Shown here piece after piece: positions 23,572-33,033 of a stretch of 36,150 bases of DNA (the stretch's first letter is position 1; each line of letters begins with the position of its first letter). The translations under genes and the position numbers were made by a program. The notes under the pieces are model-generated. The model did not search any database. It worked only from the letters and a program-made list of their open reading frames with translations, and was not told the origin of the DNA. The DNA is from Microbacterium sp. (GTDB lineage: Bacteria; Actinomycetota; Actinomycetes; Actinomycetales; Microbacteriaceae), in NCBI GenBank assembly GCA_003524435.1, contig DQHP01000157.1, positions 1 to 36,150 of the forward strand, in the 5' to 3' direction.

Positions 23572-25344
23572 CTACTTGCGAACGCGCTTGCGCAGCACCT
23601 CGATGCGCGACTGCAGCTGCGTCACTGTCGCCTGTGCGACCGCTGGTCCGCCGCAAATTCGACGAAGCTCTGCATGCACGGCGCCATGCGGTTCGCCGGC
23701 CTGGCGAGCGTAAAGGCCCACCAGACTATTCAACACCTGCCGCTGCTCACGCATGGTGCGGTGCAGTGGCTCCGGCAGTGTGGTGACGGTTTCCGGCCCC
23801 GCCTCGGCTTCGCGTGCCTCGCGTAATTTCGATTGTCGCGATTGACGTTGCATCAGCAGTTCGTGTACGTGCTCAGGCTCTAACAGCCCAGGAATCCCGA
23901 TGAATTCCTCTTCCTCCGGGGTGCCAGGTTCGGCCAGCTGTCCGAAATCCTTGCCCTCGAAGACCACCCGGTCAAAGTGCGCGAGCGATGAGATCGCCTG
24001 ATAGCTGAACTCCTGAGTCAACGCATCGGATGTTTCTTCCTCACGGTTTGCACTCTCCAGCAATGAGTCATCGAGACCGTCTTCGTCTTTGCTTTGGCGA
24101 TCTAGTGCATGATCGCGCTGTTTCTCGAGCTCGTTTGCAAGTCCCATGAGCACAGGCACGTTCGGCAGGAATACGCTTGCTGCCTCACCACGGCGACGCG
24201 CACGCACGAATCGGCCGATGGCCTGAGAGAAGAACAGTGGGGTCGACGACGACGTCGCGTAGACGCCGACCGCGAGTCGGGGAACATCGACGCCCTCTGA
24301 CACCATCCGCACCGCCACCATCCAGCGACTGGTGTTCGCGCTGAACTTCTCGATGCGTTCGGATGCCGCAGCATCATCGGAGAGGACGACTGTGGGTTGT
24401 TCCCTAGTAATGCTGTGCAGAATCTTCGCGTAAGCGCGCGCGACCGTCTGATCGGTTGCAAGCACCAGGCCACCGGCATCCGACACGTGATTGCGGATCT
24501 CAGTGAGCCTGCGGTCAGCAGCCGACAGGACCGCAGGCATCCACTCCCCTTCAGGATCCAATGCTGTTCGCCAGGCCTGGGAGTTGACGTCCTTCGTGTT
24601 GTCTTGGCCGAGATGGGCTTCGAGCTCGTCCCCCGCGCTCGTGCGCCAGCGCATTTTTCCGGAATACATATGGAAAAGCACCGGCCGCACCACCCCATCA
24701 GCCAGCGCGCGGCCATAACCATAGGCGTAATCCGTGCTGGAAATGCGCGCACCGGATTCGTCGGGGGCGTAGGTGACGAACGGAATCGGAGCCGTATCAC
24801 TGCGAAACGGCGTTCCCGACAGCGACAGACGCCGCTTTGCAGGGCCGTAAGCATCGCGAATCGCATCGCCCCAGCTGAGCGCGTCGCCGCCGTGGTGGAC
24901 CTCATCGAGGATGACAAGGGTCTTTGCATCTTCGGTGAGATGGCGATGTACAGAGGATTTGGCGGCCACCTGAGCATAGGTAACGACGACACCTTGATAC
25001 TGCCGAGATGGCGCCCAGTGGCTGTTGCGGAACCGAGGGTCAAGGCGAATGTGTACACGGGCGGCGGCATCAGCCCACTGGGTTTTCAGGTGCTCAGTTG
25101 GTGCCACGACGATGATGCGGTTAACCTCGCCCATACGCAGCAGTTCTACGGCCAGCGTCAGCGCAAACGTTGTCTTGCCGGCGCCGGGGGTTGCCGCAAC
25201 GAGGAAGTCTCTCTGATCGCGCGAAAAATAGGTCTCCAGAGCTTCTCGCTGCCAGGCACGAAGTTTGTCGGCCGTTCCCCAGGGGGCGCGTTGCGGGAAG
25301 GACGGAGAGAGCATCCCTTCAAGAATAATCGAGGCTGCCGACAT
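23572..25344 (-). CDS. SF2 DEAD/DEAH-box helicase
   Basis: A 590-residue stand-alone helicase. Motifs: LRAWQREALETYF (Q-like, 28-40), Walker A ATPGAGKTT (51-59), DEVHH (147-151), SGTPFRS (about 176), VRMVSEGVDVPRLAVGVYA and QAIGRFVRARR (motif VI). The final ~200 residues are acidic then basic-helical, with a predicted coiled coil (VHELLMQRQSRQSKLREAREAE). The layout resembles XPB/RAD25-like DNA helicases found throughout Actinobacteria. No methylase or nuclease gene is adjacent, so this is not a restriction R subunit. The ATG at 25344 has no clear ribosome site; ATG 25314 is an alternative with GAAGGG abutting it. Confidence 0.88.
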   Translation of the reverse strand: MSAASIILEGMLSPSFPQRAPWGTADKLRAWQREALETYFSRDQRDFLVAATPGAGKTTFALTLAVELLRMGEVNRIIVVAPTEHLKTQWADAAARVHIRLDPRFRNSHWAPSRQYQGVVVTYAQVAAKSSVHRHLTEDAKTLVILDEVHHGGDALSWGDAIRDAYGPAKRRLSLSGTPFRSDTAPIPFVTYAPDESGARISSTDYAYGYGRALADGVVRPVLFHMYSGKMRWRTSAGDELEAHLGQDNTKDVNSQAWRTALDPEGEWMPAVLSAADRRLTEIRNHVSDAGGLVLATDQTVARAYAKILHSITREQPTVVLSDDAAASERIEKFSANTSRWMVAVRMVSEGVDVPRLAVGVYATSSSTPLFFSQAIGRFVRARRRGEAASVFLPNVPVLMGLANELEKQRDHALDRQSKDEDGLDDSLLESANREEETSDALTQEFSYQAISSLAHFDRVVFEGKDFGQLAEPGTPEEEEFIGIPGLLEPEHVHELLMQRQSRQSKLREAREAEAGPETVTTLPEPLHRTMREQRQVLNSLVGLYARQAGEPHGAVHAELRRICGGPAVAQATVTQLQSRIEVLRKRVRK

Positions 25345-25436
25345 TGGATGCCGCTGCCCCGCGTGTGCGGCACTGCGGAGGATAGGCTCGTTCCCTGCAG
25401 TGCCATGATCCCCGCCGCAGTAACGAAGGAGAGCTC

Positions 25437-26273
25437 ATGACCGATCAGGAAATGTCCCGCAATCCATACCATCCGAATGAGTCCGCCCATCCGTGGCGCC
25501 GATTCGTCGCAATCGGCGACTCGTTCACCGAGGGAATTGGTGATCCTGACCCCGTTACCGTTGATGGACACCGCGGCTGGGCTGATCGTGTGGCGGAGGT
25601 ACTGTCACAGCAAGTCGAGGACTTCGCCTATGCGAACCTCGCAGTGCGCGGCAAACTGATCGCGCAGATTACACGCGATCAGATTGAGCCCGCTGTCGCG
25701 CTGCGCCCTGATCTCATCTCGATCTGTGCTGGCGGCAACGACGTCATCCGCCCGGGGTCTGACCCCGACCAAATCGCAGACCAGCTCGAGGATGCGGTGG
25801 CCAGACTCGCCTCAACCGGCGCTGCCATCGTGCTATTTACTGGCATCGACACGGGGTTCACACCAGTGTTTCGTGCATTCCGAGGCAAGGTTGCCATCTA
25901 CAACGAAAATGTCCGTGCCATCGCTGATCGGCACGACTGCATCGTCGCTGATCAGTGGGCGCTAAAGTCCGTCCAGGACCCGCGCTTCTTCGATGACGAC
26001 AGGTTGCATTTCAATGCTCTAGGCCATCATGAGGTCGCAAGGATGGTACTTCGAGCGTTAAACGTGCCGAACGATCTGCAGGCAATGCGGCCAGATCCTC
26101 TCCCCGCACGCACGTGGCGGGCCGCACGTTCGGAAGATCTCGGTTGGGCGCGCGAGCATCTGATGCCCTGGGTGCTTCGCCGTTTGCGACACCAGTCATC
26201 CGGGGATCTCATCACCGCAAAGCGGCCAGAAGCATCGCCGGTTGCACGGTCTGAGCCGAACGAGTCGTCGTAA
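25437..26273 (+). CDS. SGNH/GDSL-family hydrolase
   Basis: A 278-residue esterase/lipase-fold protein with AAGGAGAG placed before the ATG. Four conserved blocks are visible: I FVAIGDSFTEGIGDP (nucleophile Ser at about residue 29), II (Gly, AVRGKL), III GGNDV and V DRLHFNALGHHEVA (catalytic Asp-x-x-x-His). No signal peptide, so cytosolic. The C-terminal ~60 residues are Arg-rich (ARTWRAARSEDLGWAREHLMPWVLRRL), as in actinobacterial homologues. Substrate unknown. Divergent from the helicase. Confidence 0.92.
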   Translation: MTDQEMSRNPYHPNESAHPWRRFVAIGDSFTEGIGDPDPVTVDGHRGWADRVAEVLSQQVEDFAYANLAVRGKLIAQITRDQIEPAVALRPDLISICAGGNDVIRPGSDPDQIADQLEDAVARLASTGAAIVLFTGIDTGFTPVFRAFRGKVAIYNENVRAIADRHDCIVADQWALKSVQDPRFFDDDRLHFNALGHHEVARMVLRALNVPNDLQAMRPDPLPARTWRAARSEDLGWAREHLMPWVLRRLRHQSSGDLITAKRPEASPVARSEPNESS

Positions 26274-26305
26274 TATACGCGCAAGCCCGTTGCTCTGCCC
26301 AATCT

Positions 26306-27127
26306 CTACCGTGTCGCATAGAACGCGACAGCCGAAGACGCCGCAACATTCAGCGAATCGACGTCCCCCGTCATCGGGATCGTCACGCGACGATCGACAG
26401 TAGCATCGGTGGCCGAGCTCAGGCCGTCGCCTTCCGTGCCGAATACCAGCGCGAGGCGGTCATGGCCCTCGGCCACCAGGTCATCAAGTGTGATTGCATC
26501 CTCGCCGAGTGTCATACCCGCAACGACATAACCTGCCGTTTTGAGCTCCTCGAGGCCTGTCTTCCAGCTCTCGATCCTCGTCCATGGGACTTGAAAGACC
26601 GTTCCCATGGATACCCTCACCGCGCGCCGATACAGCGGGTCAGCGCACCGCGGCGAGATGAGGACCATGTCAATCCCGAGCGCGGCAGCAGATCTGAACA
26701 TCGCACCGACGTTCGTATGGTCGGTGAGATCCTCCAGCACGGCAATCCGAGAGCGCCGAGATGTTCGCGAGTCATCCGCTGCCCGGATCAACTCGCCCAG
26801 AAGCGGCAACGGCGGACGATGCATCGCTGCAAGCGCTCCCCTGTGCACCGCATATCCCGTGACTGCTTCGGCGACGGCATCCGCCACGACGAGAATTGGC
26901 ACGTCATGCCCACCCAACACGCCCGCGATGTCATCAACCCAACGTCGCTGCACCAGCACCGAACGCGGAAGGTGCCCGGCCGTCAGTGCACGCTCAATCA
27001 CTTTCGCGGATTCTGCGATGTACAACCCGCCCGCTGGTTCCACCGCCCGCCGGAGCGCTGTGTCGGTGAGATTGCGATAGTCATCGAGGCGTGGGTCATG
27101 AGGATCAGCGACCTGTTCTATGCGCAT
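26306..27127 (-). CDS. TrmH/SpoU-family RNA 2'-O-methyltransferase
   Basis: A 273-residue SPOUT methyltransferase. ATG 27127 is chosen because MRIEQVADPHDPRLDDYRNLTD is the usual start of the family; the frame extends 58 codons upstream into the sirtuin gene. An N-terminal substrate-binding region (AGGLYIAESAKVIERAL) precedes the knot motifs VLEDLTDHTNVGAMFRSAAALGID (about 135-158, motif 1), LVFGTEGDGLS (motif 2) and IPMTGDVDSLNVAASSAVAFY (motif 3). Methylates rRNA or tRNA ribose; exact target not predictable. No strong ribosome site. Confidence 0.92.
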   Translation of the reverse strand: MRIEQVADPHDPRLDDYRNLTDTALRRAVEPAGGLYIAESAKVIERALTAGHLPRSVLVQRRWVDDIAGVLGGHDVPILVVADAVAEAVTGYAVHRGALAAMHRPPLPLLGELIRAADDSRTSRRSRIAVLEDLTDHTNVGAMFRSAAALGIDMVLISPRCADPLYRRAVRVSMGTVFQVPWTRIESWKTGLEELKTAGYVVAGMTLGEDAITLDDLVAEGHDRLALVFGTEGDGLSSATDATVDRRVTIPMTGDVDSLNVAASSAVAFYATR

Positions 27128-27203
27128 GAAGACAACTCTGCCATCGACAAGCCTCCCGGACCCCGGCGGCAGGCTACGTCGTAGACTCATTTCAGGAGGT
27201 TTC

Positions 27204-28043
27204 GTGAGTGTGACGACCAATGCCGAGCTCACTGCAGGCATCGCGAAGGCTGCTGACCTTCTCAGAGGAAGAAAAATCGCGCTCATCACCGGCGCCGGCA
27301 TTTCGACCGACTCGGGGATCCCCGCCTACCGTGGCGAAGGTGCCCCCGCTCGGGTCGATCCGATGACAATCCAGCGGTACCTCTCTGACGAGGCTGCTCG
27401 CCGACGCTACTGGGTAGGTGGGCATCTTGGGTGGCGCAGTTTTGCGGCCGCAGAGCCAAACACGGGCCACATCGCACTTGCTGAGATGGAGAGCGCCGGT
27501 ATCGTCTCCGGCATCATCACGCAGAACGTCGACGGACTCCATCTGCGCGCCGGAAGCTCGCGAGTGATCGAGGTGCATGGAACCATGCGGCGCGTGCTGT
27601 GTCTACAGTGCGGTCAAGTATTTGACCGCCGGGACATCGCCACGCAGATCGACGGCTTGAACCCCTGGCTGACAGTGCCGGCGAATATCGTCCTGAATCC
27701 TGACGGCGATGTTGCCCCCGAGACAACCGATGCGTTCATAGTGCCCACCTGCACTGTCTGCGGCGGGATGCTAAAACCCGACGTTGTCTATTTCGGAGAG
27801 TTCGTACCAGGCGACAGGTTCCGTTCCGCAGAATCTCTGTTGCGTGCTAGCGACGCGTTGGTTGTCGCCGGGACATCGCTCGTGGTCAACTCCGGCGTAC
27901 GGCTGGTCGAGAGGGCTCGCCGTCGCAATATCCCCCTGATCATCGTTAACCGCGAGCCGACGCGCGCCGATCCCTGGGCGCATGCAACGCTCACGGGCGG
28001 AACGGGCGACGTGCTTCCCGCACTACAGGAGCTTTTACAATGA
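27204..28043 (+). CDS. Sir2-family NAD-dependent protein deacylase
   Basis: A 279-residue sirtuin. GTG 27204 is chosen for AGGAGG 5 nt upstream. NAD-binding GAGIS (30-34) and TDSGIPAYR, TQNVDGLH (106-113), catalytic H125 (VIEVHGTM), structural zinc C133, C136, C183, C186 (CLQCG ... CTVCGG), KPDVVYFGE and GTSLVV are all in place, so it should be active. Class is nearest the bacterial CobB/SIRT4-like group with a longer zinc module. Its TGA overlaps the start of the phosphatase gene (ATGA). Probable role is deacylation of metabolic enzymes, possibly including acyl-CoA enzymes encoded nearby (inference). Confidence 0.94.
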   Translation: MSVTTNAELTAGIAKAADLLRGRKIALITGAGISTDSGIPAYRGEGAPARVDPMTIQRYLSDEAARRRYWVGGHLGWRSFAAAEPNTGHIALAEMESAGIVSGIITQNVDGLHLRAGSSRVIEVHGTMRRVLCLQCGQVFDRRDIATQIDGLNPWLTVPANIVLNPDGDVAPETTDAFIVPTCTVCGGMLKPDVVYFGEFVPGDRFRSAESLLRASDALVVAGTSLVVNSGVRLVERARRRNIPLIIVNREPTRADPWAHATLTGGTGDVLPALQELLQ

Positions 28044-28633
28044 CTCTTCTCACGCTCATCCGTCATGGTCAGACCGATTGGAATCTTGAGCGACGCATCC
28101 AGGGCTCGACCGACATCCCACTTAACGACACGGGACGCGAGGACGCGCGGACGGCCGCCGCGCTACTCGCTGGGGGAACGCATCACAGGATCTTCGCGAG
28201 CCCGCTGGCTCGCGCCAAGGAAACAGCACAAATCATCGCGAACGAGCTGGGCCTGCAATCTCCTGAGTCCACGTACGGTATGCGCGAGCGGGAGTTCGGC
28301 GATGGCGAAGGCATGCTGGTCGAAGAGTATCTCGCTGCCTATAGCGATTGGCATGGGCTCCCTCGCGGGGCTGAGTCAATGGAACAGGTGCGTGATCGTG
28401 CGGTCAACGCACTAGACAAAATCGCCAGCGTTGCACGTCGCCGCTCAGCGCCGACAGCTGAATCTGTCATCGTCGTGACGCACGGCGGGGTGATTCGCTC
28501 GCTTTTGCACCATGTTTCCAGCGGGACGCTCCCTCGCGAGGGTGAGGCGCTCCGCAATGGCTCAGCACACCGCTTTGAAGCAGCGCCAGGGGTTCTGCGA
28601 CTTCTCGATCCAGTGCAGGTCGAAGTGCTCTGA
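28040..28633 (+). CDS. Histidine phosphatase family (phosphoglycerate-mutase-like) protein
   Basis: A 197-residue branch-2-type phosphatase. The phosphoacceptor block LIRHGQTDWN (6-15, H9) is followed by the substrate-shaping REREFGDGEG and a second His in VVTHGGVIRSLL. AGGAG lies 8 nt before the ATG, which overlaps the sirtuin stop. The protein may act as a broad-specificity phosphatase rather than a glycolytic mutase. The stop is 9 bp from the convergent CitE-like stop. Confidence 0.92.
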   Translation: MTLLTLIRHGQTDWNLERRIQGSTDIPLNDTGREDARTAAALLAGGTHHRIFASPLARAKETAQIIANELGLQSPESTYGMREREFGDGEGMLVEEYLAAYSDWHGLPRGAESMEQVRDRAVNALDKIASVARRRSAPTAESVIVVTHGGVIRSLLHHVSSGTLPREGEALRNGSAHRFEAAPGVLRLLDPVQVEVL

Positions 28634-28642
28634 GCAGGCCCG

Positions 28643-29449
28643 TCAGTTCGAGTGCGCCACCACCGAGCGCGCGTGCCGCAGCAGCGGCTCATCGATCATC
28701 TGCCCTCGGAAGCGAAAGACACCACGCTCTCCTTCTGCCGCAGTCAGGACATCGCGCGCCCACGCGGATGTCTCAGCGTCCGGTCTGTAGGCGGCGCGAA
28801 TCACGGCCACCTGTGCGGGGTGGATACATGCGGTCGCGTTGAATCCTGAAGCCACCGCATCCTCGGCTTCACTGGTGAGCCCGCTCACGTCATCCAAATC
28901 GATGTGCACCGCGTCAATTGCTGCTTTTCCGTGCGCGGCGGCTTCCATTAGCACGTGGGAGCGCGCGTATCTAGCGACGTCACGGTAGTGCCCATCCGGC
29001 TTACGACTGGATGTTCCGCCGAGGGACGCAACCAAATCCTCCGCGCCCCACATCATTGCCACCACCTGCGGATGAGCGGCAATTTCCCGTGCATTGCTCA
29101 CGCCCTTTGCCGTCTCACACAGGGCGATCAGCGAAAAGCTCTCATCAAACGCGCCCAATGATTCGGCGCTTTCAGCCTTCGCCACCATCACGGTGCGGTA
29201 CGACGAGCGCGACAGCATCGCGAGGTCATCGGCGAAGTCGTCGGTGTCCAGCGCGTTCAGACGCACAATGACACGTTCAGGATTCAAAGACGATGCAAGG
29301 ATGTTGTCGCGAGCGTCCGCCTTAGCGTCTGGGGCCACGGCATCTTCGAGGTCAAGGATGACGGCATCCGCACGCTCGAAGGCCTTGTCAAACCGTTCAG
29401 GCCGATCCGCGGGGCAAAAAAGCAGCGCAGGACCCAGATCAAACGTCAT
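28643..29449 (-). CDS. citE: HpcH/HpaI-family CoA-ester lyase (CitE-like)
   Basis: A 268-residue TIM-barrel lyase. Family motifs: LLFCPADRPERFDKAFERADAVILDLEDAV (metal-binding Glu and Asp), VIVRLNALDT (Arg), LIALCETAKGVSNAREIA (Glu), MMWGAEDLVASLGG (Asp) and CIHPAQVAVI. RBS AGGGA before ATG 29449, which overlaps the MaoC gene end by 11 bp. The position in a leucine cluster (accD1-accA1-acyl-CoA dehydrogenase-MaoC-citE) is the same as M. tuberculosis Rv2498c. That enzyme was reported to cleave hydroxymethylglutaryl-CoA of R configuration and citramalyl-CoA, so it is not a citrate lyase. Same role is inferred here. Confidence 0.9.
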   Translation of the reverse strand: MTFDLGPALLFCPADRPERFDKAFERADAVILDLEDAVAPDAKADARDNILASSLNPERVIVRLNALDTDDFADDLAMLSRSSYRTVMVAKAESAESLGAFDESFSLIALCETAKGVSNAREIAAHPQVVAMMWGAEDLVASLGGTSSRKPDGHYRDVARYARSHVLMEAAAHGKAAIDAVHIDLDDVSGLTSEAEDAVASGFNATACIHPAQVAVIRAAYRPDAETSAWARDVLTAAEGERGVFRFRGQMIDEPLLRHARSVVAHSN

Positions 29450-29924
29450 CGGATTTCCCTTCCGGAAGGCGGTGCATCAGCGCCGTGCGCGTCGCCTTCG
29501 CGACGATGACGTCGTTTTGATTGCGCCCAGTATGCGCGATTGTGCAGATGCCTTGGCCCGGTCGAGACGTCGACAGCCGCTTATCGGTGATCGTGCTTTC
29601 GGTGTAGAGCGTATCTCCGGCGAACAGAGGGTGTGGAAACGAAATATCTCCGAGGCCCAGCTGCGCCACCAGCGTGCCCTGTGTGAGTTGAGCGACCGAG
29701 GCCCCCACCATCGTCGACAGCGTCCACATCGAGTTCATCAGGCGCTGCCCGAATTCCTGCGTGTCAGCGAACGCGGCGTCCAGATGCAAGGCCTGCGTGT
29801 TCATCGTCAGAGTTGTGAACAGCACGTTGTCGGCCTCAGTGGCAGTGCGCCCTGGGCGATGCAGGTAACGGGCACCGAGTTCTAACTCTTCGTAGTAAAG
29901 CCCGCGCTGAATGATGTCGGTCAT
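29439..29924 (-). CDS. MaoC-family (R)-specific enoyl-CoA hydratase
   Basis: A 161-residue hot-dog-fold hydratase. The pattern YYEELELGARYLHRPGRTATEADNVLFTTLTMNTQALHLDAAFA (9-52) and QLGLGDISFPHPLFAGDTLYTESTI (about 87-112) carries the hydratase-2 Asp/His-type residues. Located 9 bp after the acyl-CoA dehydrogenase and overlapping the CitE-like gene, as in mycobacterial Rv2499c. Predicted to hydrate methylglutaconyl-CoA and possibly itaconyl-CoA (inference from order and family). Weak ribosome site; translation may depend on coupling. Confidence 0.88.
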   Translation of the reverse strand: MTDIIQRGLYYEELELGARYLHRPGRTATEADNVLFTTLTMNTQALHLDAAFADTQEFGQRLMNSMWTLSTMVGASVAQLTQGTLVAQLGLGDISFPHPLFAGDTLYTESTITDKRLSTSRPGQGICTIAHTGRNQNDVIVAKATRTALMHRLPEGKSDDV

Positions 29925-29933
29925 ATCGCCAGG

Positions 29934-31085
29934 CTATCCAGCAAGTCCGAGTGCGCGCGCGATAACCAAGAGTTGCACCTCAGTCGTACCCTCACCGATC
30001 TCGAGGATCTTCGAGTCGCGATAGTGACGTGCAACGGGGAACTCGTTCATGAAGCCGTTGCCGCCGAATATCTGGGTGGCGTCGCGAGCGTTATCCATCG
30101 CGGCATCTCCTGCCACGAGCTTGGCAATCGCCGCTTCTTCGCCAAAGGACTTGCCGGCGTCGCGCAGGCGTGCTGCGTGATGCCACGCGAGCCGTGCAGT
30201 GTGCACGCGTGCCCGCATGCGGGCGAGAGTGAACTGCGCGTTCTGGCGCGTGCTGAGGGCGGCGCCGAAGACGGTGCGGCTCTTGGCATACTCGACTGCC
30301 TCTTCCAAGCATCCCTCCGCTGCTCCCGTCGAGAGCGCGGCAATGGCGATACGGCCCTCATCAAGGATGCTGAGGAAGTTCTTGAAGCCGCGGCCCTCTT
30401 CGCCAAGCAGGTTCGCAGCAGGAACGCGCGCGCCATCAAAAGTCAGCGGGTGCGTGTCAGACGCATGCCAACCGACTTTGTCGTAGGGTGCTTCCACCGT
30501 GAAACCCGGGGTACCGTTCGGGACGATGATGGTGGAAATCTGCTTACGACCATCCGTCACACCGGTCACCGCCGTGACAGTGACGAAACGGGTAATGGGC
30601 GTGCCCGAGTTGGTGATGAACTGCTTGGAGCCGTTGATGACCCATTCATCGCCCTCGCGCGTGGCGGTCGTGCGCGTTGCACCCGCATCGCTACCCGCCT
30701 CTGGCTCGGTGAGTCCGAAACCGGCGAGGGCACGCCCCGCAATTAGGTCTGGCAGATACTCCGCCTTCTGTTCGTCGTTGCCGAAGCGGAACACCGGCAT
30801 CGCACCGAGGCTGACACCAGCTTCTAGCGTGATCGCAATGGACTGGTCCACGCGGGCCAAACCTTCGATCGCGATGCCGAGCGCCATACAGTCGCCGCCC
30901 TGTCCGCCGACTTCCTCAGGGAACGGCAGCCCAAAAAGGCCCAGCTCACCCATCTGGGCGACAACATCCATCGAAAGGGTGTGCGTACGGTCAGCCTCAT
31001 AGGCCTGCGGTGCGACAACGTTCTCGGCGAAATCGCGCACCATCGCGCTGAGTTCGAGTTCTTCTTCATTGAGTCCGGCGGTCAT
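29934..31085 (-). CDS. Acyl-CoA dehydrogenase (isovaleryl-CoA-type)
   Basis: A 383-residue flavoprotein oxidising acyl-CoA to enoyl-CoA. Signatures: FGLTEPEAGSDAG, NGSKQFITNSG, GRIAIAALSTGAAEGCLEEAVEYAKSRTVFG and ATQIFGGNGFMNEFPVARHYRDSKILEIGEGTTEVQ. The Glu in GEGTTEV (about 365) is the catalytic-base position in the short-chain group; isovaleryl-CoA dehydrogenase uses a different Glu, so substrate is from context. An excellent GGAGGA site lies before ATG 31085, which overlaps the accA1 stop (ATGA). With methylcrotonyl-CoA carboxylase in the same operon, isovaleryl-CoA is the probable substrate. Confidence 0.92.
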   Translation of the reverse strand: MTAGLNEEELELSAMVRDFAENVVAPQAYEADRTHTLSMDVVAQMGELGLFGLPFPEEVGGQGGDCMALGIAIEGLARVDQSIAITLEAGVSLGAMPVFRFGNDEQKAEYLPDLIAGRALAGFGLTEPEAGSDAGATRTTATREGDEWVINGSKQFITNSGTPITRFVTVTAVTGVTDGRKQISTIIVPNGTPGFTVEAPYDKVGWHASDTHPLTFDGARVPAANLLGEEGRGFKNFLSILDEGRIAIAALSTGAAEGCLEEAVEYAKSRTVFGAALSTRQNAQFTLARMRARVHTARLAWHHAARLRDAGKSFGEEAAIAKLVAGDAAMDNARDATQIFGGNGFMNEFPVARHYRDSKILEIGEGTTEVQLLVIARALGLAG

Positions 31086-33028
31086 GGTGTTCCTCCATCG
31101 TGGCTGTCTTCGTTGTTGTCGTTTTGTGTCGCTGCGGTCACGATCGCGACGGCCTGGTCGCGTCGAGTCTGGTCACCGACGGCAACCAGCAGCCGCGCTG
31201 TGCCGTCATGTGGTGCGAGTACCGGATGCTCCATCTTCATCGCCTCAATCGAGACCAATGGCTGCCCTGCGCTGACCGCAGAGCCGTCCTCGACGTGCAC
31301 AGCGACGACGCTGCCGGGCATGGGCGCGCGCGCTTCGGGGCTAGTTTCCTTAGCGACCGGATGCTGCGCGGCAAGGCGGCGCTGCATCCGCTGCCTGCGT
31401 GTCAGAGGACGAAGCCGCGACGTGCGCCCCTCTTCGACGACCCACACGGCGCCGTCCGCGTCAATGGCGGCGGGAAGCGGATCCACCGAAGCATCCGATG
31501 CGTCGAGCACCTCGTCGGTGTCGGTGAGGAACGCTACCTGCACCGCACTGACGTCAGTAAGGGCATCCCACACCGGGCTCGCCCGGCGAGACCCGGTTTC
31601 CCGCATGAGAAAGCTGCCAGCAGCCCCTGTTTCATGCTGCAACTCACTTTTCGCGGCCGCGAGCATGCGCTCCGACGGGGTCGCCGCAACCACGGGCAGC
31701 AGCGTTTCGATCAATCCAGTATCAAGGTCGCCTGCGACCACCCGCTCATTCGTGCACAACTGGCGAAGAAAAGCGATGTTCGTATCGACGCCCAACACCA
31801 CCGTGTGGGCAAGCGCCTCATCAAGACGGGCGAGCGCGGTGGCACGATCGGGGCCGTGCGCAATTACCTTGGCGATCATTGGATCGTAGAACCCGGTGAC
31901 CTCGATGCCAGTTTCAATTGCCGCATCCACCCTTACCCCTCTCGGCGCGGTGAACTGCAGGATGCGCCCTGTTGAGGGAAGGAATCCGCGCTCGGGAGAC
32001 TCCGCATAGATGCGCGCTTCGACGGCGTGCCCGTGCAGCGCTGGCGTGGCGGGCAACGCCTCACCGGCGGCGACTGCCAGCTGCAATGCGACGAGATCGA
32101 GTCCTGTCACCTCTTCGGTGACGGGGTGTTCGACTTGCAATCTCGTGTTCATCTCGATGAAGAAGAAATCCTCAGGGGAATCCGCATCGACGAGGAACTC
32201 CACCGTTCCCGCACCAACATACGAGACACTTTCCGCCGCGCGCACTGCTGCCTCAAACAGTCGATCGTGCATGCCGTCCGGGAGTCCCGCAGAGGGCGCT
32301 TCCTCGATCACCTTCTGGTGCCGACGCTGCAGCGTGCACTCGCGCTCCCCGAGTGCGATGACGGTACCGTGCTGGTCTCCGAATACCTGCACCTCGATGT
32401 GTCGAGGGCGTGCAATCAGACGCTCGAGTATCAGCGAATCGTCGCCAAAGGCTGAGGCAGCAACGCGGCGCGCAGATGCCAGCGCTGCGTCAAGCCCGGA
32501 TGCCTGCGTTACGACTTCCATGCCTTTACCGCCGCCGCCGGCACTGGGTTTGACCAGCAGCGGATACCCGACCTCATCAGCGCGTAGGGCGATCTCGTCG
32601 TCGGACAGCCCCTCCGCGTTGAACCCCGGCACGACCGGTACTCCGCGGGCGGAGACATGATCGCGCGCCGTGGCCTTGTCGCCCATGACTTCAAGAGCAT
32701 GTACGGAGGGACCGACGAAGATAATCCCTTCGTCCGCACAGGCCGCTGCCAGTGCCACGCTCTCGGAGAGGAACCCGTAGCCGGGGTGAATCGCGTGGAC
32801 CTCTGTCTCCCTCGCGGCGCGGATCACAGCGTCCACACTCAGATAGGACTGCGCCGCCGGGGCAGGACCGATGAGCACCGCCTCATCCGCCTCTCGGACG
32901 TGCGCAGAGGTAGCATCCGCTTCGCTGTACACGGCGATACTGCGCAGTCCCTGTTCACGAAGCGTACGGATAATACGCCGTGCAATCTCGCCGCGGTTGG
33001 CGACGAGGACAGACTCAATTTTCGTCAT
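31082..33028 (-). CDS. accA1: Biotin-dependent acyl-CoA carboxylase alpha subunit (methylcrotonyl-type)
   Basis: About 648 residues, fusing biotin carboxylase and BCCP. ATP-grasp carboxylase blocks: VLVANRGEIARRIIRTL (about 5-21), KPSAGGGGKGM, LILERLIARPRHIEVQVFGD and FIEMNTRLQVEHPVTEEVTGLDL. The C-terminal BCCP has PMPGSVVAVHVEDG and the biotin attachment Lys in EAMKMEHP, about 50 residues from the end. ATG 33028 (AGGA 10 nt upstream) is preferred to GTG 33037, which would overlap the beta-subunit stop but has almost no spacing. Forms the enzyme with the beta subunit just upstream. Confidence 0.95.
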   Translation of the reverse strand: MTKIESVLVANRGEIARRIIRTLREQGLRSIAVYSEADATSAHVREADEAVLIGPAPAAQSYLSVDAVIRAARETEVHAIHPGYGFLSESVALAAACADEGIIFVGPSVHALEVMGDKATARDHVSARGVPVVPGFNAEGLSDDEIALRADEVGYPLLVKPSAGGGGKGMEVVTQASGLDAALASARRVAASAFGDDSLILERLIARPRHIEVQVFGDQHGTVIALGERECTLQRRHQKVIEEAPSAGLPDGMHDRLFEAAVRAAESVSYVGAGTVEFLVDADSPEDFFFIEMNTRLQVEHPVTEEVTGLDLVALQLAVAAGEALPATPALHGHAVEARIYAESPERGFLPSTGRILQFTAPRGVRVDAAIETGIEVTGFYDPMIAKVIAHGPDRATALARLDEALAHTVVLGVDTNIAFLRQLCTNERVVAGDLDTGLIETLLPVVAATPSERMLAAAKSELQHETGAAGSFLMRETGSRRASPVWDALTDVSAVQVAFLTDTDEVLDASDASVDPLPAAIDADGAVWVVEEGRTSRLRPLTRRQRMQRRLAAQHPVAKETSPEARAPMPGSVVAVHVEDGSAVSAGQPLVSIEAMKMEHPVLAPHDGTARLLVAVGDQTRRDQAVAIVTAATQNDNNEDSHDGGTP

Positions 33029-33033
33029 CTGGG

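Noticed and set aside
23572..25344. Helicase as the R subunit of a restriction or phage-defence system
   Set aside because: No methylase, nuclease or specificity gene is adjacent, and the flanks are housekeeping genes.
25379..25388. Overlapping divergent -10 boxes (TATCCT minus, TAGGCT plus) between helicase and SGNH genes
   Set aside because: Neither has a recognisable -35 at a proper distance; such hexamers are frequent by chance.
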